Positions 26,263-36,827 of a DNA stretch of 64,000 nt are shown one piece after another (positions within the stretch are counted from its first letter, which is position 1; each line of letters begins with the position of its first letter). Both the position numbers and the translations under genes were made by a program. Under the pieces are notes generated by a model, which worked only from the letters and a program-made list of their open reading frames with translations, did no database searches and was not told the DNA's origin. This stretch comes from Hymenopellis radicata. Lineage: Eukaryota; Basidiomycota; Agaricomycetes; Agaricales; Physalacriaceae. Where the stretch lies: NCBI GenBank assembly GCA_015501595.1, contig JADNRX010000122.1, positions 1-64,000 on the forward strand. Reading direction: 5' to 3'.

Positions 26263-26327
26263 TAGCCGAGGCTGACTGATTCTTACACTAGGGGGCACCT
26301 CCTTGTAGCCGAGGCTGACTGATTCTT
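26263..26327. repeat. Short direct repeat between hydrolase genes
   Basis: The 22-mer TAGCCGAGGCTGACTGATTCTT occurs at 26263-26284 (with one ambiguity at its end) and again at 26306-26327, 43 bp apart. It lies in the 5' region of the isochorismatase gene. No function is evident. Confidence 0.6.
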
Positions 26328-26491
26328 TACATTCAGCTCGGACCAAAACGGCGGTGTAGCGCAGAAAGAGCGCTCTAGATATACAAGATAAGATAGATAG
26401 TAGTGTAAGAGGATTAGGTGTGTGGTACAATAGTATGAGTGTCTAATCGTTAGGTCGTAAAAATCGTGAAAGATAACCGTAATAGTTCGAT

Positions 26492-27734
26492 TCAACATGA
26501 ACTACCAGACTTAAAAAGCTAAAACAAAAATTGGAACGCATCAGTGAACAGTTACTCAAAAGTGAACTGAAAAAACGTACCTTTTGGCTCCCAGCCGCAC
26601 TGCCAATCATGCCCTGGGGATCATGCCCCACGCCATCCACATAAGAGGCTGTATGTGTCTTAGGCATACCGCCCTCCATACCCTGGAGCATCTTCACAAA
26701 GTTCTGCCCCGCGCAAGATGATCCGCGCCTTGCACCTTGGCCTGACACCGAGTGTCCCCACTCTCGTGATCCTCTTTCCCGTACAGATAACATACATTCC
26801 GCGCGCGATACCGCGATATAATGTCCTTGCGCGCCAGCCCACCGGCATACGGAGGAAGATTACCGCCCAAGCCATACTTGTAGTCATCCACCCCCTCGCA
26901 CTTATCATCTGGAACGGGTCTATCGCTTGTAAGCCACGCGTACGATGCGGGATTGGCGATCCAGAACTGCAAGCTCCCATCTTTGGCGGTATCTTGACGG
27001 AGAGTAGCGTACCGCTGCATGAGTTGTCCACCACCCGAATGGCCCGCGACAACGACGGTCTTCAGGTTGGGATAGTGCGTGCGGTTCATGTAATGCGCGA
27101 CGAGCCCGTCGAGAACCTTGAGCGTGCTGAAGTTCTTAATATTAGCAGGACCGATGTTGTCTCCCCCGCCCATCCAGCCCCCGCGGCGAAGATGAGCTGC
27201 GAATCCTTGGCGGCCCCGGCGGCGAGGTCTTTGTCGGTGAACCAGCATGGGGCCATGATAGAAACAGAATCAGGTTTAATGCTCCGGTCTCCGGCAGCAG
27301 CGGCGTTGAGCGCGTTATAGGTATAAACCCAATCTAATCGTAGTGAGTTTCCCAGAAAGCTTTACGGATGGCTGACGGAAAAACTTACGAGACCAACAAT
27401 CTCTCTGTTTCCCAGAACTCATTATTACGGCGCGAGTGATCGCAGCTGGATTCTGGTGTGTGGTTTGGTACACGGCCTGAAAAAGGACGGTGTTGATAAA
27501 TTGAATGGTCGTAAAAATTGAGCATACCATGACAGCACCAGAGCCGGCATCAACACTCCACGCCGCGTGCGCGAACGCGCCTGGGATATGAGGCATTGAT
27601 TGCCAACCAGTCTCATCGCTGCCGCCAACATTCGGAACTTCGACAGGGGAAGTCGTGCCAGTGGGGAGTGCATGGATAGGTAGAAGAAGAATCGACAAGT
27701 ATACGACGTGGATAGAGCCAACCGGCAGCTGCAT
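26492..27734 (-). CDS. Secreted alpha/beta-hydrolase-like protein
   Basis: A signal-peptide-like start (MQLPVGSIHVVYLSILLLP) begins at 27734. At least four exons follow, with the last exon ending at 26492. The nucleophile elbow GHSGGG is visible in VVVAGHSGGGQLMQRYA, and a late His lies in DGVGHDPQGM. Between them is a Cys-containing loop (VPDDKCEGVDDYKYG). The fold suggests an extracellular serine hydrolase; the substrate is unknown. Two one-base contractions interrupt the frame: a C run at 27178-27182 (before GWMGGGDNIG) and a C run at 26707-26710 (before NFVKMLQGMEGG), read on the opposite strand as missing Gs. Corrected by eye, the protein reads continuously. Confidence 0.85.
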
Positions 27735-28093
27735 TGTGTAGATGGGAATGATCTACAAGCAAGATACGAGGCCATATAAATAAGTCCTGCAACGCGTAGG
27801 GAGGTTACGGACACGGCCGTTAATGGATAGGTCTGCAACAGTACCGTGATCGTCGATATGGCCATGGCCCCGGTTTCCAGCGCGGCCTCGAGCGGTGAGA
27901 GCAGTAGAGAACGCTCTTTGCGTTAAACCAAGAGGAATTTTAGGGCCTCTGAAATGGTGATCAACCTCGATCAGTTATGCGGTGTGCGAGCGCCTAAAAC
28001 ACGAAGATCAACATAAATGCCGTAAGAGCGCCGTTGGTTGGCCGTTGGCCGTCACTAGACGGAGTATGTCTAAATCAAAAGGAAATGACTTAC

Positions 28094-28400
28094 CGGCGTG
28101 GAAGAGTCATCATCCTGATCATGTGTCTCCATCAAGTCAAAGCTGGTGCCACCTAAGGTCTGTTCCACCTTCTAGGAAATGAATGCATGTTCAGCTGGTA
28201 TAGTCGAGCAAGCCATTCAACGCATGAAGACGGATACCTCCTCATCTTCGCCTTTGAAGCGGCACAAGGTGACAGAGGTGTGCATACGGAGAGTTCGGTG
28301 TAAGTCATAAGCAGACTCGGGACGTGTTTCGTGTAGCCACACATTATCTGATGTGTCCGTATATCGCGGTGCTTCGTTAGCCAACGGGGGAGAGGTGGAA
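28094..28400 (-). other. Possible coding exons, unidentified
   Basis: The minus strand has a compact conserved-looking stretch (AYDLHRTLRMHTSVTLCRF, GEDEEVSVFM) followed by a branch-like CTGAAC and an acceptor CCTAG near 28173. It then has a short open segment that ends at GTAAGT (28094 side). I cannot join these in one frame or find a start codon, and do not recognise the family. Confidence 0.25.
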
Positions 28401-28409
28401 CATGGCAAG

Positions 28410-29204
28410 TACTACGAGTACGGGCGACATCATAACCGTTTTGCGCCGTTTTGGGATTGGCATATATGTAACGTGTCGCAGAAAGGACAGAGCATATATA
28501 AAGAACGTCGGGAGCATGTGAGGATGGCCAGAGTCGTACAAGTGAGTGACTGTCGTATCCACAGAGCATACGCGCGGAAGGAGCAAGCGAGGTATGTGGC
28601 TGTGTAGGACCTGATCGTCCCTGGCAGTGGTCACTGGTTGCTTTTCTCCACAATTTCCCCGCACTCAAGACGCGAAAGAATTTGACCGCTTCGAATTCAT
28701 TATGATTAGAATCGTTTCAGTGAGTTACGAGAGTATAATGCACCTGGTCACTTACTGCTGTAGACCACCAGCCGCGTTGCTGACGTTAGGGTTCGCACCA
28801 AACCCCCTTCTGATTGAGACCAATGTCCAAAGCGACCTGCAAGCAACACGGTCCGACAAGTTCGGCGGTCCGGACCCAATGTCTGGAAACGCCACTACAC
28901 GGTACTTGGCTCACTGTTAGCTCGCACTCTCCCTGTGAATCATTACAAAGAAAAACCCCCGTCGGCGTGGGGTAGCGACCTCTAATGCCCCTCCTTGAGT
29001 CCTTTTCTTGGACAATTTCCAACTCTATATTGATGAATGGTCTCGTGTCCGGTGGTCTGACCTTCTGTTCCTCGACTACTTGTTCTTGTACATCGTAGGG
29101 CCCCGCGCGTCTATCATTTCCGGCCCGGCTTTCTGTCGCGTATAAAATGTCTGGCGAACGAGTTCACAGGTCCAGGCCACGGTGTTCCTCCCTGAGCAAC
29201 TCTA
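28410..29204. other. Intergenic region upstream of polygalacturonase
   Basis: No frame with recognisable features was found on either strand. The region just upstream of 29205 would contain the promoter of the pectinase gene. Confidence 0.4.
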
Positions 29205-31064
29205 ATGATCCACACGCTCCCACTCGCGACTTTACTGGCGTTGGCTGTTCTCAGCAAGGCGAACAATGAGTGTACGCTTTCTGCTAGTGGTGGAGATGAC
29301 TCGCCCCAGATCAGAGAGGCTTTCAACGTACGCGTTTAGTCGGCTCATTTGGTGCTGTATATTGACTCAAATCTCCCATAGAATTGCTCAACGGTCATCA
29401 TTCCAGAAGACCAGAACTTACTTCTGGGCACCAAATTGGACACCACTGGACTGAAAGGTACACACGTTAGGTTGTTGGGTACAATCACTTTGAAGGACGA
29501 TGTGAGTAGTAATCAATTAGCTACTTTGTTCACGCCTTCACGTCATACAGGTTGATTATTGGCGCAACAATGCCTTCAACGTTTGTGCGTCGCTCTATAT
29601 CTCTCATGGGAATGTGCTAAATGTAGCGGACCCTCCATAGCATACCAAGACAACTCCGTCGCGTGGATGTTTGGAGGCAAGGACGTGATCTTGGATGGCG
29701 AGGGCACTGGGACCATCTTTGGCAATGGACAGGTGAGCATCTCATATCCTGTCCCTGATCGAAACTTAACCATTTGGGTAGACCTTTTACGATGCACGAG
29801 TATGTTTCTCCTTCTCGAAGCGTTCTTCGACCTACTCCCACATGAACAGATCGCAAACGACAGCCTACGACCTCCCCATCTCCTACTTCCATACAACGTG
29901 ATTAATTTCAATGTCATTTTCGGAGACTTGCGCTGATTCTTTCCTCGAAGGCCGAAAATCTCGTCATCCGTAACCTCAAGATTCGACAATCTCCGCGCTG
30001 GACAATCTTAGTACATTCATCGAAGAATGTTCTCATTCACGTTAGTTTCGTCTCTCTGATCCCAGTCCGTCGGTCCTCATGGTTAATTAGGACCTTGATA
30101 TTCGTTCACGATCTGACACTTGGGCATTGGGACGCGAAAGTAACCGGGAAACGGACGGAGTGGACATCTACAACAGCTCCTACGTCACGTTGCATAATCT
30201 TCGCATAGACAATGGCGACGACTGTGTATCATTCAAACCCAACGCGACCAATATCTACGTCAGCGACATCTGGTGCAATGGTACTCACGGCGTCAGCGTG
30301 GGCTCACTTGGAGAGATCGATGGTGTCAAAGGTATGTCGCCCTCCTGTTCAATCCCCTTGAGCATCTCTAACGCAGGGTTTCAGACGTTGTGTCGAATAT
30401 CTATGTAAACAATGTGACGATTCAAAACTCGGAGAACGGACCCCGCATCAAGACTTGGGCTGGTGCCAACCGAGGATATGGCTACGTTGACCAGATCGTT
30501 TTCTCCAACTTCTATCACATCAACAACGACAGCCCTCTGACGATCGGTACGTTACCGATACAGTGTTTAAACGTGTCTTGAACGTTATCATCACAGACAA
30601 CTGTTACAAGACTGATGGGGAGCAATGCTTGGCCAACCCCAGTAATATGACAATCTCCAACGTCTAGTATGTGATCCCACTATTCAACATGTCAACGATC
30701 TAACGTGAAATCATCGCAGCTTCAATAACCAGCAAGGAACGGCATCAGGAAAATACGGAGACATCGGTGCAGCTATGGTGTGCTCCGTTGGTCGATGCCA
30801 GAACATCTTCGCCAATAATGTCAATATCACGTACGGGGCTTCAATTTCTGGGAGTGCTTATGCGAATACTCATATATGTCCAGGGCTCCTTCATCGTGCG
30901 GCGAGACGGTTTACGCCAACCACCATCTCAACATCCAAGGCAACTCGGCGTACAAATTCTCCATGGATGCGTCAACATACGGTGCGGGAGGTATTAACAC
31001 CGATAATTCAACGACAACAGGCGTCACCTGTGTAGATGGATCTGTTGTGGTTAACAGCTCATGA
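29205..31064 (+). CDS. Exo-polygalacturonase, glycoside hydrolase family 28
   Basis: The ATG at 29205 starts a secretion signal (MIHTLPLATLLALAVLSKA). The gene is cut by many short introns; the first two exons are 29205-29327 and 29382-29501. GH28 landmarks appear in order: TDGVDI near 30157, NGDDCVSF near 30209, GTHGVSVGSLG near 30282, and RIKTW near 30448. The Asp of TDG, the DD pair, the His of THG and RIK are the catalytic and substrate-binding residues. The enzyme would release galacturonic acid from pectin ends outside the cell; the THGVSVGSLG form is typical of exo-acting members. One G appears to be missing at 30883-30885 (before PSSCGETVYANHH). The stop is at 31062-31064. Confidence 0.92.
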
Positions 31065-31817
31065 TCTTGGAACGTGTATTGACGATGTAAAGTATTATAC
31101 TACCGATACTAAGTAACGTAGAGACAAATGCAATGACTTGAAGGAAGAATGCTCACCCATAGCGCAATGCCTCTGTTCATATACCCAGGAGGAAGCATAT
31201 CGATACGCTCCGAATGCGATACCAATTTTGAGAACAATACTTGTCTGCCCAACTACTAAGATAGTTTGCTTGATAGCGAGTCATCGTCATGTATGCTCCA
31301 GGTGCGCAAGTCTCGGCACATAGTATCTTCTGCCTCGGTCGGGTAAAGAAAGCTGAGAAGTGCGCGAGTGAGTGGGTGGGCCATTAGCTCTGAAAGCGTA
31401 GATTGAAGGTCAAAGGAGACAGACTAATCTCGGCGCTTGTTGACATTCTTCGACACCAACTAAGTCAAGCTCCCGCGGACCACCTGAGGACGAAGCTGAT
31501 GAGGACCGCACAGAAATGATACTCGCACCTCAATGGAAAATGCGCTGTTGAGTTAAATCACGTCTGTCAGGATGACGATCATGGGTAGAACATACGGCGA
31601 CCATATCGCTTAGTCGGGAAGCAAATTCTAACGCCTATAATGATTACTGGTCGCCTCAAGAGAACGCAGTCGGTAGAACAACGAGTTTTGGCTAAAAGAC
31701 ATATGATGAATTCAGTAGGTACCTCCGCTGAAAGGAGGACAGCGATCTAGTCCAGTATCAATCGCGCAAGAGAATCCAGGATGTGAAGGGTATCGATTCC
31801 ACGAAAGAAATAATGAA
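31065..31817. other. Intergenic region
   Basis: No gene recognised. It contains the 3' flanks of the pectinase gene (left) and of SEC72 (right), which are convergent. Confidence 0.5.
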
Positions 31818-32624
31818 TTATGACGAGATCGCCTTGACATTTTTGGTTTCGTCTAGGGTCTTCTGAAATTTCTCGATGTCTGCTTTAAATTCCAGCAATT
31901 CCTGTGTATAATCAGAAGGCAGTAGGCTGCATAGAAGAGTAGAACGTACCTTATTCTCCGACTCAAACGATAGCCCAATCGCAAGGGCGTCCAAGGCTTC
32001 GTCAAGTTGGACAAGCCCTCTGAGCGCCTTGGCCTTTCTCAAGTACGCCTTGGGCCAGTTCCTCCGCATCTCCACCACAGCTTCAGCGTCTGCTAACGCC
32101 GATATATAGTCGTGACAACCCGCAAAGGACGCCGATCTATTCGCCAAAATAGTCGACACCTCCTCGCGTAATACACCGTTCGGTTCCCATGGCGCGCGCG
32201 ACTGGGCGCCGTTCGCTGCTACCGTGTACCGTATCACCGCCTGGTCAAACTGCCCGGCTTTGAAATTCGAATTGCCCTCCTCCTTGATCTTGTTCACCAT
32301 CGTCGACAGATTCTTGTTCACCATGTTCACACTCGACGGCGGTGGGACGATGATGTTCGGGTTTTGGGTAAGAATGGTGGCAAGCTGGGTGAGGCGGAGA
32401 AAGTCGAGGTTGCACTCTTTGCACACGACGGCGTTGTGCGGACCGCAGCGCACAATGGAGCCGTCAACCTTGAGGTCGACTGGGACGTATTGGGCGTCAA
32501 TGAGCGCCTGGATGGCGGGGTCTGGCGGCGCAGGCATCGGGCGCTGCTGCTGCTGCGGAGGCGGCTGGGGTCCATGCGAGTGGGAGTGGTTCTCGCCGGG
32601 AGCATGGCTATGTGAGTGCGACAT
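31818..32624 (-). CDS. SEC72: ER translocation protein SEC72-like (TPR)
   Basis: Exon 1 (32624-31950) and exon 2 (31901-31818), with a 48-bp intron, encode 252 aa. A His/Ser-rich start (MSHSHSHAPGENHSHSHG) and a Pro/Gln run precede a conserved N-terminal part (VPVDLKVDGSIVRCGPHNAV). Tetratricopeptide repeats then run from about residue 100 to 225 (EEGNSNFKAGQFDQAVIRYT, ILANRSASFAGCHDYISALA, KAYLRKAKALRGL). Sec72 is a peripheral, cytosolic-face subunit of the Sec63 complex that helps post-translational protein import into the ER, probably by docking chaperones. No breaks seen. Other TPR cochaperones are a less likely alternative because of the specific N-terminal part. Confidence 0.88.
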   Translation of the reverse strand: MSHSHSHAPGENHSHSHGPQPPPQQQQRPMPAPPDPAIQALIDAQYVPVDLKVDGSIVRCGPHNAVVCKECNLDFLRLTQLATILTQNPNIIVPPPSSVNMVNKNLSTMVNKIKEEGNSNFKAGQFDQAVIRYTVAANGAQSRAPWEPNGVLREEVSTILANRSASFAGCHDYISALADAEAVVEMRRNWPKAYLRKAKALRGLVQLDEALDALAIGLSFESENKVRSTLLCSLLPSDYTQELLEFKADIEKFQKTLDETKNVKAISS

Positions 32625-33500
32625 GAGAGTATGTGGAAGGGTTGTAATGCCACGTACCGATCACCTGCCTAATTGGGCTACGCGTCTTGTCCTCGTATTC
32701 TTCAGCGCGACACACGAAAGCCCATTCTACACGCATATATTGGGCGTATACGCGCTCCAGAATGGCCCATTCTTCGCTGACCGCCTTTCATGTAGGTTAA
32801 ATTCGGCTCACCTGGGTGTTCTTTTCCGCCAGGGCATAACTAGGCTTACCGCATTGAATCTTCCGCAGTGCATTCCGATATCTATATCGTCATGTGGCGC
32901 CGTTGTTTGACTTGTTGCAGAAGACAGCATTCCACGGACTCGAAAACTAGAATCATCTCACGCCACCCAATACTGATACTTTTGAATTAGAACACTCGAA
33001 GCTTCAAATGAACTGTTATGTGCGGCGTTCTTGTATTCAATAATCGCACCCGAGTGCGTCAGTTCTACGGCACTCATCTGAGCCGTCTCTATCACCCGAA
33101 TCTGAATGACCCTCGTGTCAGTCTTCTAGCCCATTCACTACCATTACAACTGGTCCTGGATCTTCTACCGTTGATAAGCCCTTCTCCGCGGCGGCGGAAA
33201 TACTTCCTGGCCAACTCAAGATCCAGTTTCTGGACAAGAGGCGTACGGTTCTGAGCAGCGCTCGGTCTCCATACGGATCATTACGTTCCGCCCACAAAGT
33301 GACTTGAATACCTCACATCCCCTCCATCCGGCAACCTAGAATGTTTTGATGCTGCACTTCTTGCCCCAGATACATAATCGGCGAGGTCGCGGGGCCTCAA
33401 ACTCCCAGAGATCGCAGCGGCTCCGAACCAGTGAAGACTTCATTTCGGCCTCTCAAAAATACAATGATTCTGGAAGGGACGCGTATAACAGATCCATTGT
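32625..33500. other. Intergenic region
   Basis: Short frames only (for example 33018-33254 on the plus strand) and no domain recognised. It holds the SEC72 5' side and the 3' side of the DUF952 gene. Confidence 0.4.
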
Positions 33501-33914
33501 TCACATCTCAGCATCCACGAGCCACCCCTCCTCGAAGCACGATTTCATCGCGTCAGCCCACGTCTCTTTTTCCGCCCGTCTGCACTCTTTGGAATCTATG
33601 ATCGTCCCCTCGCCCAACCGTGCGCCATCCCATTGGCCGGTCTCTTTCCCATACAGATGCACGCAGCCCGGCGCGTTATCTGCCCACACGAATCGGCCTC
33701 CCTCTTTCTCAGCCACCTGCTTGTCCAGCTTCAGCAGCCAGAGCGTTGTATCCCGATCGAAGAAGAGATCAGCAGTCGTGGGTATTTGAACGGCGATGGA
33801 AAGGTGGATGAAGCCATCTTGGGCATCCAAAGAGCTCAACGGGAGGACGTGAGGTAACGGCGACGGTGGCGCCGCTGCGACGATTTTATAGACCAGCTTT
33901 GGGATATCACTCAT
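33501..33914 (-). CDS. DUF952 family protein
   Basis: A single exon of 137 aa with no intron. It starts VYKIVAAAPPSP and continues with the family hallmark DAQDGFIHLSIAVQIPTTAD, where the GFIHLS stretch and the following LFF are typical of DUF952. A WADN...HLYG segment follows. DUF952 proteins are small single-domain proteins of unknown function found in bacteria and fungi, with no signal peptide or membrane segment here. Start, stop and length all fit the family. It is divergent from the next gene's region, which begins about 470 bp away. Confidence 0.9.
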   Translation of the reverse strand: MSDIPKLVYKIVAAAPPSPLPHVLPLSSLDAQDGFIHLSIAVQIPTTADLFFDRDTTLWLLKLDKQVAEKEGGRFVWADNAPGCVHLYGKETGQWDGARLGEGTIIDSKECRRAEKETWADAMKSCFEEGWLVDAEM

Positions 33915-34388
33915 GATGGATGTTGGAGAGCAAGTTGGATGCCGGATCGCCGGAATCAGGGGAGGAAGCCCGTTTTGGAACTTGTTCTGGCACCTCTTCG
34001 TTTTTGACCACCAAGGTCGAAACTAACGTTGATAACGTTTTGGAATGCAGCCGCTACCATCAGCCGCCACCGTCTCTATCACTTTGGTGCATCCTCCTAG
34101 TCTTGAATGGGTCTCCTTGCCCGATGAACTTGCACCTGCTCCCCGCCTATTATTATCTTCGTTGACATACGAAGGTCCTGCGAACGAAAGAAGCTGGAGT
34201 GCATCTTCTACACCTTTGGCTCTCTTTGACGTTGATGCGTAAACCGATCTACCGCTTCCGAAGTGGGTGGAGTCAAGGGGAAGAACGGCTTCGACTGTTT
34301 ATAACCTTCAAGTTCCAGTTAACCGTTCTATGGCTTTCACACTTATATAGACTCGCGTCCTTGGATGACAAGCATCACATCTCCCGTC

Positions 34389-35681
34389 ATGCACCTTCAC
34401 TGTGTTCCCTTCGTCTTCGATAGTCCCAAGGGCATATTGTCGAAAGGCAGTCTCAAGATGACCGCGAAACGATATACCTACGGCGCGTCGCAGGACAATA
34501 ACGTCTGCGGTATCACCTTGTTGCTCGCACATTGCATTGGATCTCGTCAGTACTCTCTCCGGAGCTTGGACATCTCTAACAGCCGTTCTCCAGACAAGGA
34601 ACAATGGGAGCCAACACTGGAACGAATATTCGCAATCCAGCAAACCAAGAACCAATTTCATCGAATCCGAGAAGCATGGGCATTTGACTGGCAAAATCAC
34701 GGCGACGCAGCTATCCTCAATCAGTCTGCTCTGTCTGACAGACCGGAAGGTGTTTGTGCGTCTCTATCTAAGCCTGCTCTAACCGCGTCTAAATCTAATC
34801 CTATCTTTCCACACAGCGATTTATGATTGGGCGCTAGCCGTATCCGCGTTTGTTCGCTCTCCACGAATGGCGGGCCATCGCATCGTTCCGTTAGGCCATT
34901 CAGCAGGCGCTGGGGCCATGTGCGTTAATTCTTCCTCGTCTCCGCGCATCTGTCATTTAAAGTGTGCACGCCCAGGATGCTTACCACGCGCGGTATACTG
35001 CTCTCTGAGCTCCCATATGCTGCGCTGGTGCTCATCGAGCCCACCATGATCCCCGAGGAGCTGTTCTACGCCCACTTTGACGACCGGATGGCGAACATGG
35101 CGGTCATGGTGGGCGCGACGTCGCTGCGCCGCGATACCTGGCCCTCGCGTAACGACGCCTTTCTCTGGTTCGAAAGGAAGTTCCCGTGGAAGACGTGGGA
35201 TCACCGCGCGCTCCGTCTGCTCGTTGTGAGTGGCCGAGGGTATTTCGTTACTGGTTCGCTCATGCGATTTGGGGGCTTAGGATCATGGGTTGCAGGACTG
35301 CCCGGGTGGTGTAAAGCTCAAGTGTGATCGGAAGCAGGAAGCGGTTTCGTATCCGGACGTGGATGGGCACTTTGAGGCGACTACGGAGCTCGGGCGGGTG
35401 TGCCATGCGTTGCCTATCCATGTCATATGGGGAACGACCAACGCGTTGGTGTAAGTGAATTTCCCCCGCCACATAGCTGCGGCTGACCTCCATTAAGACC
35501 AGATTACTTCCGCGACTCGCTCAGCGACGTGTCGCAGGGACGATACGTCGCGTCTGTTAGGATGGTGCAAGGCGCGGGCCATATGGTGGTACAGGAAAAG
35601 CCAGATCTCTTGGCGCAGTTGATCTGCGAGTCGCTCGACACTATCAATCCCACGAATACCCCCCTGCGATCGCGCCTTTGA
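34389..35681 (+). CDS. Alpha/beta hydrolase (AB hydrolase type)
   Basis: Six exons join in perfect phase: 34389-34545, 34594-34755, 34817-34919, 34976-35225, 35296-35450 and 35498-35681, giving 336 aa. An oxyanion-side sequence ITLLLAHCIGSHK opens the fold. The nucleophile elbow GHSAG is in HRIVPLGHSAGAGAM. VLIEPTMIPEE follows, and the catalytic His lies in VQGAGHMVVQEKPDLLAQ. This matches fungal alpha/beta hydrolases that begin with a short beta strand containing LHCVPFVFDSP. Substrate unknown; there is no signal peptide, so it is probably intracellular. A TATA-like TATATAGA lies near 34345, about 45 bp upstream of the chosen ATG. The gene is free of indels. Confidence 0.9.
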
Positions 35682-35766
35682 TTCGTCTTCTCTCTACTCC
35701 CACATGCTTGGATACATTGAAACGGCAGAATACAATCGGATGTACATGTATAAATCTATCAATCAA

Positions 35767-36165
35767 TCAGCCATCTAGCTCTTCTTTCGCATGATCCGGT
35801 TCCTCTGTGATGTGCACCGGCGTCGGAGGCGTTGACTGTCTACTAGGAACGTCTTCGTCGGCCATTGAGGGCGCTGGATAACTTATCGGTGTCATAGCCG
35901 TGTACGGAGGCGTTTCTCCCCGCGATCTAGAAGCAGGAGGCGTAACGAGTCCATGGGATGATACGTGGCCGCGTAACGATGAACCGGGCTGTGTTGTGGC
36001 CGAAGAACTCGAAGCAGCCTCGGTGGATGTACTGCGAGATGAGAAAATTGGGAATTGGGATGGAGTAGAGCGCGTTACGTTTGTGGCGCGGTTTGTCTCC
36101 CACGGGTATGGCCACCATCGTTGTTGGTTTGAATGTCCTTACGAGAGCTCGTGAGGAATGTAGAG
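35767..36165 (-). CDS. Ser/Thr/Pro-rich C-terminal exon of unresolved gene
   Basis: The minus strand is open to a stop at 35767-35769, and its composition looks like a real disordered tail (SSRSTSTEAASSSSATTQ, then TPPYTAMTPISYPAPSMADE, then RQSTPPTPVHITEEPD). A GTAAGG donor-like site near 36143 and a GGGAG acceptor near 36090 suggest that it is spliced to an upstream exon, which I could not follow. No domain is present in the visible part. It is convergent with the hydrolase gene at 35681. Confidence 0.4.
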
Positions 36166-36522
36166 GCTTCATTCAGGAAGTAGAAATTATTAACTCTTCT
36201 GAAGGCTTTGTATTCGAGTCGTAGAACGTACGCGGGGGAGAATATGTTTCGTCTGAACTGTCAAATGAACAACTTGTGAGGACTATACACATGCATAGTA
36301 GTGAAACCGCTACCTACACGTTTTCATGGGGTAACGACATGCCATTCCTGCGTTCATTCGAATCGCTATTCGACCTAGGGACTGGTGAGTTTGCGGGAAG
36401 TCGTACCATGAGCGCGACATACATACATGATGACCGTTGATGGAGGTTTCTACGTGGTGCAATCTCTACGGTTCATATAAGTACGAAATTTCTGAGATAA
36501 CAATAGAAACTTAGATCACATC

Positions 36523-36675
36523 ATGCCGGGAGGTGGAGACAACACACATGTGCGAGTCCTCGACTACATGGGCAGCACGGATCCGCGGAGGCCGATAAGC
36601 AATCAGGCTAAACGGGAAATGCAATGGTCTATGTTGAACGAGTATCGCAAGAAAATCTATCATGAAAGCAAATAA
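36523..36675 (+). CDS. Possible 50-aa small protein
   Basis: An intronless frame of 50 codons plus stop, starting MPGGGDNTHVRVLDYMG and ending REMQWSMLNEYRKKIYHESK. It has a good start context (CATCATGCC) and a natural-looking charged helical tail. It is not obviously the shadow of another gene. Family not recognised. The frame could be chance or the last exon of a gene whose earlier exons lie to the left. Confidence 0.35.
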   Translation: MPGGGDNTHVRVLDYMGSTDPRRPISNQAKREMQWSMLNEYRKKIYHESK

Positions 36676-36827
36676 CAGGTCGGAATTCCAAATCGCATCC
36701 TCGCACTGTCATTCCACTAGATAAAGACATAGAAATACTGCTGTCATCACAGAGTCAGAAAGATGCTTCCATACATGAAAAGATCTCTAGCTTCAATAAG
36801 CAGAGTTAAGTTCCCGAAACACCCAAT

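Noticed and set aside
28770..28990. Possible tRNA or small RNA near the GGTTCGCACC word
   Set aside because: No cloverleaf pairing could be assembled; no tRNA was found anywhere in the window by eye.
32224..32910. 228-codon plus-strand frame
   Set aside because: Antisense to SEC72, whose TPR repeats and intron fit the minus strand.
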